A stretch of 30,452 nucleotides of DNA from Conidiobolus incongruus B7586. Taxonomy: Eukaryota > Entomophthoromycota > Entomophthoromycetes > Entomophthorales > Conidiobolaceae. The stretch spans positions 1 to 30,452 of the forward strand of contig JNEM01016274.1 in the NCBI GenBank assembly GCA_000697335.1, in the 5' to 3' direction. The notes beneath the pieces were generated by a model that was not told the DNA's origin, did no database searches, and worked only from the letters and a program-made list of their open reading frames with translations. Shown here piece by piece: positions 10,676 through 22,454 of the stretch (positions are counted from its first letter, which is position 1; each line of letters begins with the position of its first letter). The position numbers and the translations under genes are program-made.

Positions 10676-10685
10676 TTTTACCAAA
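9532..10685. other. Intergenic, no gene seen
   Basis: This spacer is very AT-rich. It should contain the promoter of the SNRNP25 gene at its left end and the 3' flank of the E2 gene at its right end. The only distinct element is the (TTA)n tract. Confidence 0.65.
10640..10673. repeat. (TTA)n microsatellite
   Basis: A perfect period-3 tract of about 11 units lies 13 bp beyond the stop codon of the BCKDH E2 gene, so it falls in the 3' UTR or terminator region of that gene. Confidence 0.95.
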
Positions 10686-12416
10686 TTATTTTAATTCAGC
10701 TAAGAGAGAGGTAGGATTCTCCAATAAGGACTTCCATCTGACGGCGAAGCGAGCCATTGTGGCTCCGTCAATCACACGGTGGTCAGCTGTCCAGCTCATT
10801 TCCATAATGTGTTGGGGTACCACCTTTTCAACGGCCTTGCCGGTAGTGTAGTCAGTTTCTTCAACGAAGCGAGGCAGCTTACGAATCTTGCCAACTGCGC
10901 AAATACATACTTCGGTGGGGACGACTACAGGAGAGAGGTAAGTGCCTCCGATGATACCAATGTTGGAGAGGGAAATGGTACCGTCCTTGAGGTCGGCGGG
11001 CCCAATGCTGTTGGTCTTGCCAGCTTCTTGTAGGCGGTTTAGTTCGATGGCAATATCAATGATGCTCTTATTCTGGACGTCTTTGATATTGGGCACAACG
11101 AGACCAGCGGGAGTGTCCATGGCAATACCAATGTTATGGCGTGCTCTGTAGAGGAGTTGGGCGCTGGAGGCATCGTCACTATTCAAAAGTTGGGCATTGA
11201 GGATTGGGTAGTCCTTAAGGGCAACAGAGAGAGCTTTGATAAGGATGGGCATGTATGAGATCTTCTTGATAGGGTGGGGGTTGGTGGGCTGAGCCAATTG
11301 GTCATTGATTTGCTTACGAACTACATTCATAGGATCGACAATAATTTCTTCCTTGAAACCAAAGTGAGGAATTTGGAGAGACTTGGTCATTGTTTTGAAC
11401 ATAGCGCGTTGGATGGTGGTGAGAGGTTTGATTTCGTCTTGAGCAGCGGGAGTGACAGGAGATGAGGCAGAAGAACCAGTGACTGAAGCAAGAGCAGCAG
11501 ATTGGGGATTCTTGATAAAGTTTAAGACATCTTCCTTCAAAATGCGGCCATCCTTACCAGTTCCAGTGACTTGGCTCAAATCAACATTGTTTTCCTTGGC
11601 AACTCTACGGACAGCGGGTGTGGCAAAGGTCTGGAGATGTACAGGTTGGGGTTTGGAAGGCTTTTCAGGCTGAGAGCTGAAAGTAACAGGATGGGAGCTG
11701 GGTTGATTTTCAATTTCCTTGGCGGGACTAGAGGGAGCATCGGTGGATACAGCTTCGATATGACCAGAAATATCAATATCAATTAAAGGAGCACCTACTT
11801 TGGCCATATCACCTTGTTTATAATGAATGGCAGTGACTTTACCATCAAAACGGGAAGTGATTTCGACGGAGGCCTTATCTGATTGCACTTCACAAATTCT
11901 ATCAAATTGAGCAATTTCATCACCTTCTTTAACGAACCTATTAGCTATTATTAATATACTTGAGTATACAAAATATGTTAAAATTACCATTGAATCACTT
12001 CACACTCAGTGATACCTTCACCAATATCAGCTAAATTAAAGGGAACTACTTTGAATTGGGTATTTGTAAAATGGAATTGTCTTTTGGGAAGAAGGGATAC
12101 TTGAGTCTAAATTAATATTTACATTAATATAACTGTCACTGCTAAATTTAATTGATTAAAATTTAAAATAATTTATAAATTTACTTTAGGGAAAGATAAT
12201 ATCCTTTTAGAAGTAGCAGGAGCAGCATACTAAATAAATATATATTTAAATTAGTCATATTGTATTGATTAAAGGAATGGTCAATTGCGTCATTCAAAAT
12301 GAATGTGAATAATTTTCAAATGTATCAAAATCTATCAAAACGAATAAATTTGGATAAAAACTATGAAAAGTAATGCTCACCTTAACTACTTGTATAAGTC
12401 TACCAAATCGTAACAT
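10686..12416 (-). CDS. DBT: Branched-chain 2-oxoacid dehydrogenase E2, dihydrolipoyl transacylase
   Basis: Four exons on the minus strand (12416-12381, 12229-12185, 12106-11988, 11937-10686) give 483 residues, almost the human DBT length (482). The introns are 151, 78 and 50 nt. Two tiny first exons and the start of the third encode a basic mitochondrial presequence. The lipoyl domain carries its target Lys in EVQSDKASV (K88). The E3-binding domain lies at about 172-208 (ATPAVRRVAKENN, then GTGKDGRILKEDV). The catalytic domain fills about 237-483 and has IPHFGFKEEI, TISLSNIGIIGGTY and the active-site block DHRVIDG (H453, D457). IPHFGF and ICEVQSDKA favour DBT over the pyruvate or oxoglutarate E2. 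The enzyme moves acyl groups from Val, Leu and Ile ketoacids to CoA in the matrix. The gene looks intact. Confidence 0.95.
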
Positions 12417-15400
12417 ATTTTAAAATTGAAAAAATTATAGTATGATAGATAAAATAACTAAACAAATAATTGATTCAATTAAATGTTGTCAATTGAATAT
12501 TATTTCATAATATTTACATCAGTTCTTAATAAACTATGTATTAAAAAAATATTATAGTTTACTATTATAGATATTTTTAAAAACAATAAATTAACAAAGA
12601 TTCAAAGCTACAGTTGAACTATTTAACTATTTATATACTTCTTTTTATCGAAATTCGAAATTATATATTAAAAGAAATCATCCAATTTATTTATTTAGTG
12701 ATCTCGTGACGTACTTTTTATAATTCAAATATTTAGCTATTCTAAATTAAGTTTAATTCAATGGTTTAATTTCTCATTAACAATAGATGGATTCTATTTT
12801 GTTTTTGGTCCAATCATCTGGTCATGACTATATTTATTTTTAATAATTGATTGGTTACTAGTCAGGCACCTTCCTTGTTTACACGTTTGATTCGCTAACA
12901 GTTATTGAAGGGTTGAAGAATTATTGAAAGTTGAAGCACTTTTACAATTCTACAAAATTTCCTAAATTTCTTAAATTAAAGATACTGTTTCAAAAATTAA
13001 AAAAATATTAAATAAATTAATCATACTGAATTTTTTTATAATTTATTTCATTTAATATCATCTCTATTTAATCTCTTAATATTTATTTCAAATTGATAAT
13101 TTAAGAATTTTAACCATTAATATCAGTTCCTCAAAATCACGTTTCAAAACGGTTAAACATTAAGAAAATTAATAATTTGTATTCAATTTATAATATCAAT
13201 TATAAAAGTACTAAGTTTAATTTTCTCAAAATAATTAATTGAAAAGGTATTTTAATATTTTATGTATTTAATGTAATTAATGAAATATTTTAACATTAAT
13301 GATATACTCTATCATTCTGAAATCAACATTAACATTGAATGGCCACATTATTTGAAATAGTGATACTAAAGTTTAATCGTAATCAAAATTAATATGACTG
13401 AATCTATTCAGTACTTAAAAAACAAAATCACTATATTCAAGATTTTTAAATCAACAATTTTCAATTTCTATAATATGATATGTGTTTTGGACTACAAAAA
13501 GGTGATAATATGATATTAACTTTTATCCGTATTGTATATTGATCCGATTGCTCTTGATTGAACTTTTAAACAATTCTATATTTAATTTTTATATCATATT
13601 CTAGAGGAATTAGCTTTGTTAAAGATAAAGATTTACAAAACTGAAATATTCATACAAAATTCATTCAGGTAATATTTTCAAATTGGATAATCATACAAAT
13701 TAATATGAATTTCGAATCTTCCAAAATAATTATTTCATTTAGCATTGAAATCTGATTATTTTTTTAAATTAACACCCAGATAATAATATTCATCTTATCG
13801 TAGTTCTGCCAATTACTTGTAATAAGTAACAGAAGGGGAGTGATTTACTTGTCGTTTCTTTAGTAATTTGGGTTAAGATATTTTATCAGGCCTCGTTAAA
13901 GGTTCAATGAACTTCACAAAAGACTGGAAGTGCTAATGAAAATAAATGTATCCAGACAATAGTTCTTATATTAACTATTCGTCGGCCGTAGGAGGTGTAA
14001 AGAAGTTTATTAGGTTTGCAGAAGAATGAGATCTTGAGGTAATGTGACTGGTTTTTTGGAGTTATATTTCCATGAGGTAATAGACTGCAAGGTGAGGTTA
14101 GTAGGAAGGGTCATCATCTAGGTGACCACGATATAGGAATATTGATACTATAAGTTGTTTTTCGAGATACCAATGACCCTAATAGTTTGATTTTAGTTAA
14201 AATATATTTATGATAAATATGATTAAAATAAGGCATAAGAATTCATAACAATTTTATATTCAAACTATTTATTATAATAATCTCCTAATTCGAATATAAA
14301 ATATATCAAATCAATTTTAATTTTTCAAATCTTTTCAAATACTAAGCTGTTTTCTAATTATAAAGTGGTTTAAAAGATTGATTGATTTTGAATTTTTAAT
14401 ATAGTAAAAGATTAAGAGATATAGTAATAGAAATATCACTATGATAATATATTCCTTTTTTAAATACCACAATTCTATGCTAATAGTGATTGGTTAACCC
14501 TTTTACATAGTTTATTTCAAGTTATATATAAAATTATACATATTAAAATGTAATATGAAATATTTTCAAATCTCTTTCCTCAAATCAAATTCTTCAACTT
14601 ATCAAACCAATTTCAACCTTTGGGATTTATATTTAGTAAGTATAGAGGATAGGACAATAAACACCAGTCCTTTTCAATAAGCAAATTTTTGTTAATTTTA
14701 ATTATTTATATCTAATTATCATCATGAAAGAAATAAGTTTTGTTAATGAAATTTTACTTACACCAATAATTATATCAATTATTAAAAATTTATTATATAT
14801 TTTATTACAATGGTTTAATTTTGAAGTTAAGTAAAAATGGAATAAGATAATATTAGTATCCATAGCTAATAAAAATTCTTATTATGATATTATGATAATT
14901 GATAATTTTTCAACCCAAGCACTACTTTGATTTTTGGGTAATAGATTATATACTGGAAATCCTTGATTTAGCTATTATTATTATAATATATATAATAGCA
15001 TAAGAATTAGTATAATATAAAATACCAATATTTTGAATTTTTTAATTAAATTCAAATTATATTATAACAAGGCAAAGATGATTTAGGTTGGGATACAAAG
15101 ATTTGGATAGTTAATTTGATAAGGCATATAGGTGATATAAGGTATATTTTTATTTAATTTTATATAAATTATTTAGCTAGATTATAAATTTAAAATAACT
15201 TGAAATAGGTAAGTTTTTACATTTAATTTTCCAACTATAATTGAATTAAAATATTATTCAATATAATGATTTGAAAGTCTTTGGCTGCTAGTTGCTAATA
15301 GTAAATATTAGTAAATAGTTGGTATTGTGAGTAATGCAAAATTATTTTATTAGTTGCTTTTTACTTCATTTTGGTAAAATTCAAGATTACATAATTTTCA

Positions 15401-16397
15401 GTAATATCGAATTTTATTAAAATTTAAAAATGTATTATTGAATAATAGATATAATGAGTTATCAAATCATTTATCATTATTTAAAGTAAAAATATTATAA
15501 TGTTTAGAAATTGGGATTCATAAAAAAGTAATTGTTTATCATTTATGTTTTTACTTATTGAACTCTTGAATACTTTAAATATTATTTCATTTTTGCTCAT
15601 TTGAAATCCATCTCAATGTTGATAATTAAAATAATATTTGGCCAACTAGTGAAATTTATATATAGAAAAACATATGCAATATAAATCATTTTTAACCTTC
15701 TATAATTTTTTAATTTTATAAAACTATAAATTGTACAATATCTTCCAAGATACTTTTGGCTGTGATTCATTCTACAGTAGAATGAAATTAATTCTGTAAC
15801 TATCATGTAGATGTTGATAAACTTATATGAATGAAATATATTGAAGCATTGGAAACCTATTAAAATATAATTTAATTCGAATGTTTCAAATTGTTTAACA
15901 TTTTAATTTTTCAACTTAATTATTTAATATTTATTTTAATTTTTTTAAAAAAATAGTATAATGTCTGAATTTTATATTAAAAAAATCGTTTTATTTGATT
16001 ATAAATCAATAAAATCGAAAAATCCAGAAAAAATTTTATTTGAATTATTAATTTTGAAAATCATAAAAAGATTACTTATAATACTTTAATTAGTTATATA
16101 TTCGTTAATATCCTATTGAATTATAGTAGCTATTTAATATAAATTTATTATGAAATTATATTAATTATATATCACTTAATTTGGTAGATTATTAAAAAGT
16201 TTTCATTGAATTGAACACTATGATTTAATTAGTTTTATATTGTTATATATTTAATAGGTATTTAAGTGCATTCAGCTTTATAAAATACGAAGTAAAATTA
16301 TTAAGTATTAATTGATATTATTAAATTTAATGAAAATTATTAAGAATATACATACTTAAACAAATCATTCCCTGAATTCTTATATATTTTGATCAAT
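12417..16397. other. Long gene-poor interval
   Basis: About 4 kb of AT-rich DNA between the divergently transcribed E2 gene and membrane-protein gene. I find no convincing exon chain. A less AT-rich island lies at about 13800-14170 (listed separately). A 41-codon ATG frame at 14555-14680 follows a TATATATAAA-like stretch but resembles nothing known. A short exon-like stretch near 15070-15140 (DDLGWDTKIW) is isolated. These may be remains of lost genes. Confidence 0.55.
13800..14170. other. GC-richer island of unknown nature
   Basis: This stretch stands out from its surroundings by base composition, with words such as GTCGGCCGTAGGAGGTG and GGTGACCACG. All frames on both strands are interrupted, so it is not an intact coding region. 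No tRNA or 5S signature fits. It may be a decayed mobile element, a gene relic or a non-coding RNA. Confidence 0.4.
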
Positions 16398-18569
16398 ATG
16401 AAAATTTTAGTTTCATTAATTTTTTTTATAATTTATGTCAATCTAATAAGGAGTGCGATATTCTCCAATGAAAATCTCTACTTATCATATAACACACTGG
16501 TGCCAATAGTCAAATTCAATTACGAGTCCAATACTTATGGAGGCCCAGAGCACAGTTATTCAAGCGCATTAGAAGGTTTAAATATTCAATTTGGTCAATT
16601 AAATTTTATAAATGTTTCGAATACGGTAATTATACTTATATTATCAGGATTGTTCTGTTAAAATAAATTTAGGTGAACAAAACAGAATTGATTAACAATT
16701 TGAGATTGTTGATCACTATTCAAGAAGTTCATGACTTCGTAATTATATTTTATATTATAATAATTCAATGAAATTGATATATCCTATTTAGTTTAAGAAG
16801 AATCATGACGAAGATGTAGGATTTGCATGCCATTTACTGCCAGGATCCACATCGTCTCCAGTACCTGGTTACAATAGCCGTGTACGTGTTGAAACTGTGG
16901 TAAATTTATCCCAATTCAGTCAAATTCAAAACCCACTTAAGCCACAAACACTGAATCTCGACAAATATGATCAATACAGTCTGAAGCAAATGGGAAACAA
17001 TGCGATAGAAGGGTCTTTCTCCGCCCTGAATGAAGTCACGAGTCCATTACACATTACACCTGCAGGTCCCATTTATAATATTAAATTGAATGTATCTTCA
17101 GTCTACCTGATATTTTTAATGAATTGTAATCCGAATTTGCAGCCACCACCTCAAATTTCCTACCATGCGGTGATATTGAATCCAATGAATCCTGGGGTAA
17201 CTCACTTGGATAGTGGTACCTCAGCAATTCCCAAACTTGCATTCGGTATAGCTCTCGGAGGTTGGGGTAGTCTGCTCGTGTTGTGGCAGTATGGGTGGTT
17301 GCGAAAATTCAAGGTAATTTAATACACATTGTATTTTATCATAAATTATTCATGTCATTAGGGACGTCCCTACCTCCACCATCTCATTACTCTAATCATC
17401 GTCACAAGTATCTTGTACCTTCTTGTCGAAAGCTATCACCACACGGTAATTTCCGCCACGAATTTACCACTCTATTGGCTCCAAGCCATTCGCTTCTTAT
17501 TAATCTTTTCGAATCATTTCCTCATTCAATTCTTCCAAGTGGGATTCTCTAAGGGTTGGGGTATTACCAAATTTAAGTGGATGAGATCTGAGACGAACTG
17601 CGTGATAGGTATTATTTTATAATGAATTTTAGATTTAGTTATTTCATTAATGAGTTGTTTGATGATTAGCTTTGAGTTCCGCGTATGGAATAGCTAAAGC
17701 TACATTTTTAATTTGGGGTGGAGCCGTATGGGTAAGTTTAGAGTATATAGATTAATGAATGCCACTTATACAAATATTTTTTCACGATTAGATCTCTACA
17801 GCATGTCTTCTAATCACTTGCTTTAGCTACACATTATTCAATGGCCTATTCCACATCGAAGTAATCAAAGAAGGCCTATCTTATATAATACCCAAATCCC
17901 AACACGAACCCATCATGTTGACGGTACCGGATTGGGGTACAACATTCTTAGCGCCTCCAAGGATTCGAGTTAGAGATCCTACAGATCCCAGTATGAAGAA
18001 GAAACCCCAGGTCAGTTTGATTAGTAAGAGTTATAAAAAGAAATACCAATTGTATAAGTAAGTTATAATAGTAATCAATTAATTAATTCTATATCAATAT
18101 AATTTGTAGATATTTGTTAATTCCTTTATTAATTACTGGATTGTTAGAATGTGTCGTAAGCATCAATATTATCAATTATAAGTTCTATATGATTAATTTA
18201 TTACAGTTTTTCCTAATTGGTAATTTCGTATTCAACCAACTATTAAGTATTCAATATGTTATCTGTAATGTGATCCTCCTTTTGAAATATTCTATCGTAT
18301 GGTAAATTATTCGATCTAGTTAGTCTAAAATATATCTGAATTAATCTTAAAATAGTTATCTTTTGCGCAAACCCAAATTCGAAATACCCACAGTCCAGTT
18401 GCCATTCAACCACCGATGGGAGATTAAGCCATGCACACCACTCAGGAAAACCACAACTCATGTCCAACCTGTGAACAACATTTGGGCGAAATTACTCCTC
18501 ATGGATCCCAATCCCCACAGTTTGCCATCAACTCGATGGAGATTGGCACTATTTTGGTTTAGAAGTTAA
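16398..18569 (+). CDS. Seven-helix membrane protein with large luminal/extracellular domain (GOST/GPR180-like topology)
   Basis: Nine exons (16398-16625, 16673-16738, 16792-17313, 17362-17608, 17670-17731, 17792-18057, 18110-18155, 18207-18301, 18356-18569) with eight introns of 47-61 nt encode 581 residues; every junction keeps frame. A signal peptide (MKILVSLIFFIIYVNLIRS) leads into about 220 mostly polar residues with several N-glycosylation sequons. Hydrophobic helices begin at about 242 (LAFGIALGGWGSLLVLW), 279 (LITLIIVTSILYLLVES) and 312 (WLQAIRFLLIFSNHFLI). Four more follow, with a loop of about 65 residues (VPDWGTTFLAPPRIRV) between helices 5 and 6. The long N-terminal domain, seven helices and a GWGIT turn after helix 3 recall GOST-type proteins (GPR107, TMEM87, GPR180). 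The family assignment is tentative and the function is unknown. The tail is basic and probably cytosolic. In-frame TTG 16389 was not used. Confidence 0.8.
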
Positions 18570-18770
18570 ATCTTTGACGATATTTTAATAAAAACTATTA
18601 ATTTGTATGTAACTAAAGATTTTGATAAATTAGATCGAATTTGAAATTTTCACATATTAATTTTCTTTTAATAAAATAATTTTGGAAATGATCTTAACAT
18701 TATTACTTATTATTGAATTAATTATGATTAGGATATTTATTGATAAGAAATAAACTTAACAATTAAACTT

Positions 18771-19904
18771 TTAATTAATATCAGTGTAGCCTAATGAGTT
18801 AATGGTATTGACTGGAAGCTCTGTAATTTTGTCCTTAGTAGCCAAGGATTTAAGTTTAGCTTCAATGTTGCTAGTTGGAATTCTCTGACTAAGTAATATT
18901 GCTGCAATACCAGCGATATGAGGGGCAGCCATAGAAGTTCCAGTCAAACTCTTTATTGCAGTGTTGTTGCCTTTCCAGTTTGACACGATGTTGACACCGG
19001 GGGCGTGAATATCGACACAGGGGCCGTGGTTGGAGATATAACCTTTCCGGTCCCAAATATCGGTTGACCCGACTGTGATAGCGGAAGAAGCACTTGCCGG
19101 AGAAAAGTTACAAGCGTCGGAATTGAAATTTCCAGCTGCAACTACAGTAATGACACCAGAAGCGACAGCATCGTCGATAGCTTTATTGTGTGCTTCACTA
19201 AACTTACCTGCTATGCTCATTGTCATCACATTACCTTTAGGGCCAGACTTATTTTTCACTACCCAATTAATAGCAGCAATGATATCAGATTCGAACCCTG
19301 TACCACGATCGGTCATCCCTTTAACAGCGATAATCTTTGCCTTCTTTGCAACACCATAAGTAGTACCCGCAGCAATACCAGCAACATGAGTACCGTGGCC
19401 ATGCTTATCGTCATTGAAAGGACTATCAGAAGTGGTAGTGCCCCAAGAGGCACGACCTTCAAAATCAACATGATTAATATTGACACCAGTATCCAACACG
19501 TAAATATTGACACCTTCACCAGCATTATCATCGTATTTATAAACATAAGGAGCCGGCCCCAGTTTATCACGCTGTGAAATTCGAGCGAGATTCCAAGGTG
19601 CGTTCTCTTGGATAGCAGCAATCTTTACAATGCTATCTTCCTGGATATATTTCACATTTGGAAGTTTTCGAACTTTCTCCAAAGTATTTTGATCTAATTT
19701 CGCGCTAATACCGTAGAAAACTGAGTCATATTCGTGTAAAATTTTGTTATTGCCATCCCTTGAAGTAATGAGATCTTGAATAGCTTTAGCTTGGGCATCG
19801 AAGCTCAATCTAACATTACTGTCGAAACCAATGATATATTGATCTTTGACTATTTGACCTTGAACTAACGAAGCGATCAATAATATAAAAGTGGAGATGA
19901 CCAT
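18771..19904 (-). CDS. Secreted proteinase K-like subtilase (S8A), copy 1
   Basis: A single coding exon of 377 residues from ATG 19904. The frame is open to an upstream ATG at 19964 (397 residues), but that ATG falls inside the predicted leader intron. The chosen start gives a compact signal peptide, MVISTFILLIASLVQG. An inhibitor I9 propeptide follows (DQYIIGFD to about NVKYIQED), then the catalytic domain. Numbered from ATG 19964, the triad is D158 (YVLDTGVN), H190 (HGHGTHVAG) and S344 (GTSMAAPH), with oxyanion N279 (AAGN). It ends in LGYTDIN. Against copy 2 it has Val for Cys after the catalytic His (HGTHV versus HGTHC) and SIAGKF in place of SIGGGK in the substrate-binding strand, which may change specificity. 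It is a secreted serine endopeptidase, likely for external protein or cuticle digestion (inference). Confidence 0.93.
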   Translation of the reverse strand: MVISTFILLIASLVQGQIVKDQYIIGFDSNVRLSFDAQAKAIQDLITSRDGNNKILHEYDSVFYGISAKLDQNTLEKVRKLPNVKYIQEDSIVKIAAIQENAPWNLARISQRDKLGPAPYVYKYDDNAGEGVNIYVLDTGVNINHVDFEGRASWGTTTSDSPFNDDKHGHGTHVAGIAAGTTYGVAKKAKIIAVKGMTDRGTGFESDIIAAINWVVKNKSGPKGNVMTMSIAGKFSEAHNKAIDDAVASGVITVVAAGNFNSDACNFSPASASSAITVGSTDIWDRKGYISNHGPCVDIHAPGVNIVSNWKGNNTAIKSLTGTSMAAPHIAGIAAILLSQRIPTSNIEAKLKSLATKDKITELPVNTINSLGYTDIN

Positions 19905-19928
19905 ACCTATTGTAATCTTCAAACAAAT

Positions 19929-19977
19929 CTCAAATATAGTTTTGAAAATTGATACATATCGCATTTGTGACGCTTAC
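19929..19977 (-). other. Predicted 5' leader intron of subtilase copy 1
   Basis: GTAAGC to TATTTGAG, 49 nt, matches the local intron size. The same layout, TTTAAG then a GTAAG donor and TATTTGAG acceptor, lies in front of subtilase copy 2. Removing it eliminates the upstream ATG at 19964 and leaves ATG 19904 as the start. Confidence 0.6.
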
Positions 19978-21249
19978 ATTCTTAAATAACTCACAAAATC
20001 CTCATATGACTAAAGCATTATCTATCCCAATCACACTAATTCCTTTTAATAAAATTAATAATTTAATATAAAATAATTAAAATAATTAAAATTAAATAAA
20101 ATACTAATTATCATTCGGACAATTATGAAAATTGGAATTTTTGAGTAATTTTTTGTATTATTTTTAATTTTTTTATTCGCAGTTTTTTCTAGAATTGGAA
20201 TTCTCGGCATCTGACGGTATTATTTTAACAGATAGAGGATTTATAACGAGACTTATGTAATATAATTGTTATATTTTTATATTTTATATTTAATCGTTTA
20301 TAATTATTATTTGAAAATTCACTAGTAATCCAATATTTAAATAACAAATTATATTTTAAATGCTGTTAAATACATTAATAAAATATGCATTTAATATAAA
20401 TGGTTATATTTTGATTTGGTATTAAAAATATTGAAATATTTGACCCATTGTTTTATCCTAATATTCAGAAATTATTTGGAATAATTTATTAATCTATTTA
20501 AATTTGGCACAATTTAAATATTTTTAAATGATATTTTTATAATATTAGATCAAAATTCTGCTGTAAATTCGATACTCTCACTTTGGAATTGGCTTTCATT
20601 GTAATAATCAAGAGAAAAAACCAAAAATATAACCAAAATCATAATACAAAATTAATACATTTAATTGTTCTCAAATTTTATCTTAATTTGTGTATTTCTA
20701 ATTGAAAAATTTTCAAATTTTAAACTTCATAATTTTTGGGATAGTAGCAATATATAAATTGAGCAATATTTTAATAAATATCCTTGTCATATTATATCTG
20801 ATGTTATCATTTTTAAACTTTGATATTCTATTTATTTGAATCTATTGACTTGTTCACTCTAGAGGAAACTGTAATTGTTTCATTTTTGTATTGATCTAAA
20901 AAAATATTTTATGAATTGTTAATATATTAAATTTGAATTAAAATTTCATTCTGATGTTTGTAATTTAAAATGTATCAAAATTTTTTAATTTATAAGACAT
21001 AGTTATTGAATTATATTGCCAAATAATCTTGACATAAAAAATCTTATTAAAGATTAAAAACATAATTGAATTGACCTGATTAGATATATTCTATTCAACC
21101 CATATTTAAAAATGTATATTATCTTATTTTAACAAAATTTACGGCCTAATCTTTGCGATTAAATTTTTTCAGAGTGATATAATATTTTTAACTGTGATTT
21201 ATTAAAAATACTAATAGATAAATAAATAAACTAATAATTATTTTCTTTT
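19978..21249. other. Spacer between subtilase copies 1 and 2
   Basis: About 1.3 kb of AT-rich DNA that must hold the promoter of copy 1 and the 3' flank of copy 2. There is a short dyad AGAATTGGAATTCT at 20191-20204. No gene is seen. Confidence 0.6.
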
Positions 21250-22392
21250 TTAAATACCATTGTAGCCTAACAGATTGACAGTATTTGCTGGAAGCCCAGA
21301 AATCTTATCTCGAGTAGCAATGGATTTGAGTTCAGCTTCAAGGTTACTTGTGGTAACTCCTTTGCTAAGTAAAGTAGCTGCAATACCAGCGATATGGGGG
21401 GTAGCCATAGAAGTTCCGGAAATGGTTCTAGAAGCTGTGTTATTTCCAATCCAAGTTGATAAAATGTTGACACCTGGGGCATAAATGTCGACACAAGATC
21501 CAAAATTTGAAGAAGGTGCTCTTTGGTCTTGGATGTTGATGGACCCCACAGTGATTGCTGATGGGGCACTGGCAGGGGAGTAGTTACAAGCATTAGAATT
21601 GTCATTACCAGCGGCAACAACAGTGACGACGCCAGCTTTAACTGCATCGGTAACGGCATTGTTAACAGCATCGCTCTTACCACCTCCTATACTCATTGAA
21701 ATCACATTCCCTTTCTGACCAGATTTGTTTTTGACCACCCAGTTAATTCCTGCAATTACATGAGCATAGGAACCGCTGCCATCGTTACTCAGAACTTTGA
21801 CAGCGACTATTTTAGCCTTTTTAGCAACGCCATAAGTAGTACCTGCAGCAATTCCAGCGCAATGCGTACCGTGACCATGTTTGTCGTCATTTGGAGATCC
21901 TGTGGATATGGTAGTACCCCAAGTAGCGCGACCTCCAAAATCCAAGTGATCAATATTGACGCCAGTATCCAACACGTAAATATTGACACCTTCACCAGCG
22001 TTATCGTCGTATATATAAGTGTAAGGAGCCGATCCCAATTTATCACGCTGCGATACTCGAGCAAGATTCCAAGGAGCGTTATATTGTGTAGCTAAGGTTT
22101 TGACTACCTGGTCATGCTCCACATATTTTACATTTGGGAGTTCCTTAACCTTCTGCAAAGTACTTTGGTCCAATTTCACACCAATACCATGGAACACGGC
22201 ATCGTATTTATGTAAAATTTGGTTTATGCCATCTCTAGTAGTAAAGAGATCTTTTATTGCTTCTACTTGAGCGTCGAAACTTAAACGGGATTTGTTGTCG
22301 AACCCTACGATATATTGATCTTTAATTATTTGACCTTCAATCAACGAAGCTACCAATACTGTAAAAGTTATGAGAACTATACCAAATTGCAT
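21250..22392 (-). CDS. Secreted proteinase K-like subtilase (S8A), copy 2
   Basis: A single coding exon of 380 residues. ATG 22392 is used; the frame also runs back to a TTG three codons earlier. A signal peptide (MQFGIVLITFTVLVASLIEG) and an I9 propeptide (about 25-93) precede the mature enzyme, whose catalytic domain begins near APWNLARVSQRDKLG (106-120). The triad is D142 (YVLDTGVN), H174 (HGHGTHCAG) and S328 (GTSMATPH), with oxyanion N263 (AAGNDN). The substrate-binding strand SMSIGGG is canonical, so this copy looks like the standard active enzyme. A run of 38 bases around the Asp motif is identical to copy 1 (19483-19520 and 21961-21998), consistent with tandem duplication or conversion. 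Both copies are transcribed leftwards. Confidence 0.95.
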   Translation of the reverse strand: MQFGIVLITFTVLVASLIEGQIIKDQYIVGFDNKSRLSFDAQVEAIKDLFTTRDGINQILHKYDAVFHGIGVKLDQSTLQKVKELPNVKYVEHDQVVKTLATQYNAPWNLARVSQRDKLGSAPYTYIYDDNAGEGVNIYVLDTGVNIDHLDFGGRATWGTTISTGSPNDDKHGHGTHCAGIAAGTTYGVAKKAKIVAVKVLSNDGSGSYAHVIAGINWVVKNKSGQKGNVISMSIGGGKSDAVNNAVTDAVKAGVVTVVAAGNDNSNACNYSPASAPSAITVGSINIQDQRAPSSNFGSCVDIYAPGVNILSTWIGNNTASRTISGTSMATPHIAGIAATLLSKGVTTSNLEAELKSIATRDKISGLPANTVNLLGYNGI

Positions 22393-22407
22393 AGTAGTCA
22401 AATTATT

Positions 22408-22454
22408 CTCAAATATATTTTTGAAAGTTTATATGTTTCAAATATAATACTTAC
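22408..22454 (-). other. Predicted 5' leader intron of subtilase copy 2
   Basis: GTAAGT to TATTTGAG, 47 nt, at the same place relative to the coding start as in copy 1. The matching length and ends in both paralogues are the evidence. Confidence 0.6.

Noticed and set aside
15597-15806. A 69-codon minus-strand frame in the gene desert
   Set aside because: Low-complexity AT-driven composition, no domain and no supporting exon pattern.
16739-16791. ATATCCTA near the 3' end of an intron of the membrane-protein gene, as a U12 donor
   Set aside because: It lies just before the acceptor, leaves no room for an intron, and such words are common by chance in AT-rich DNA.
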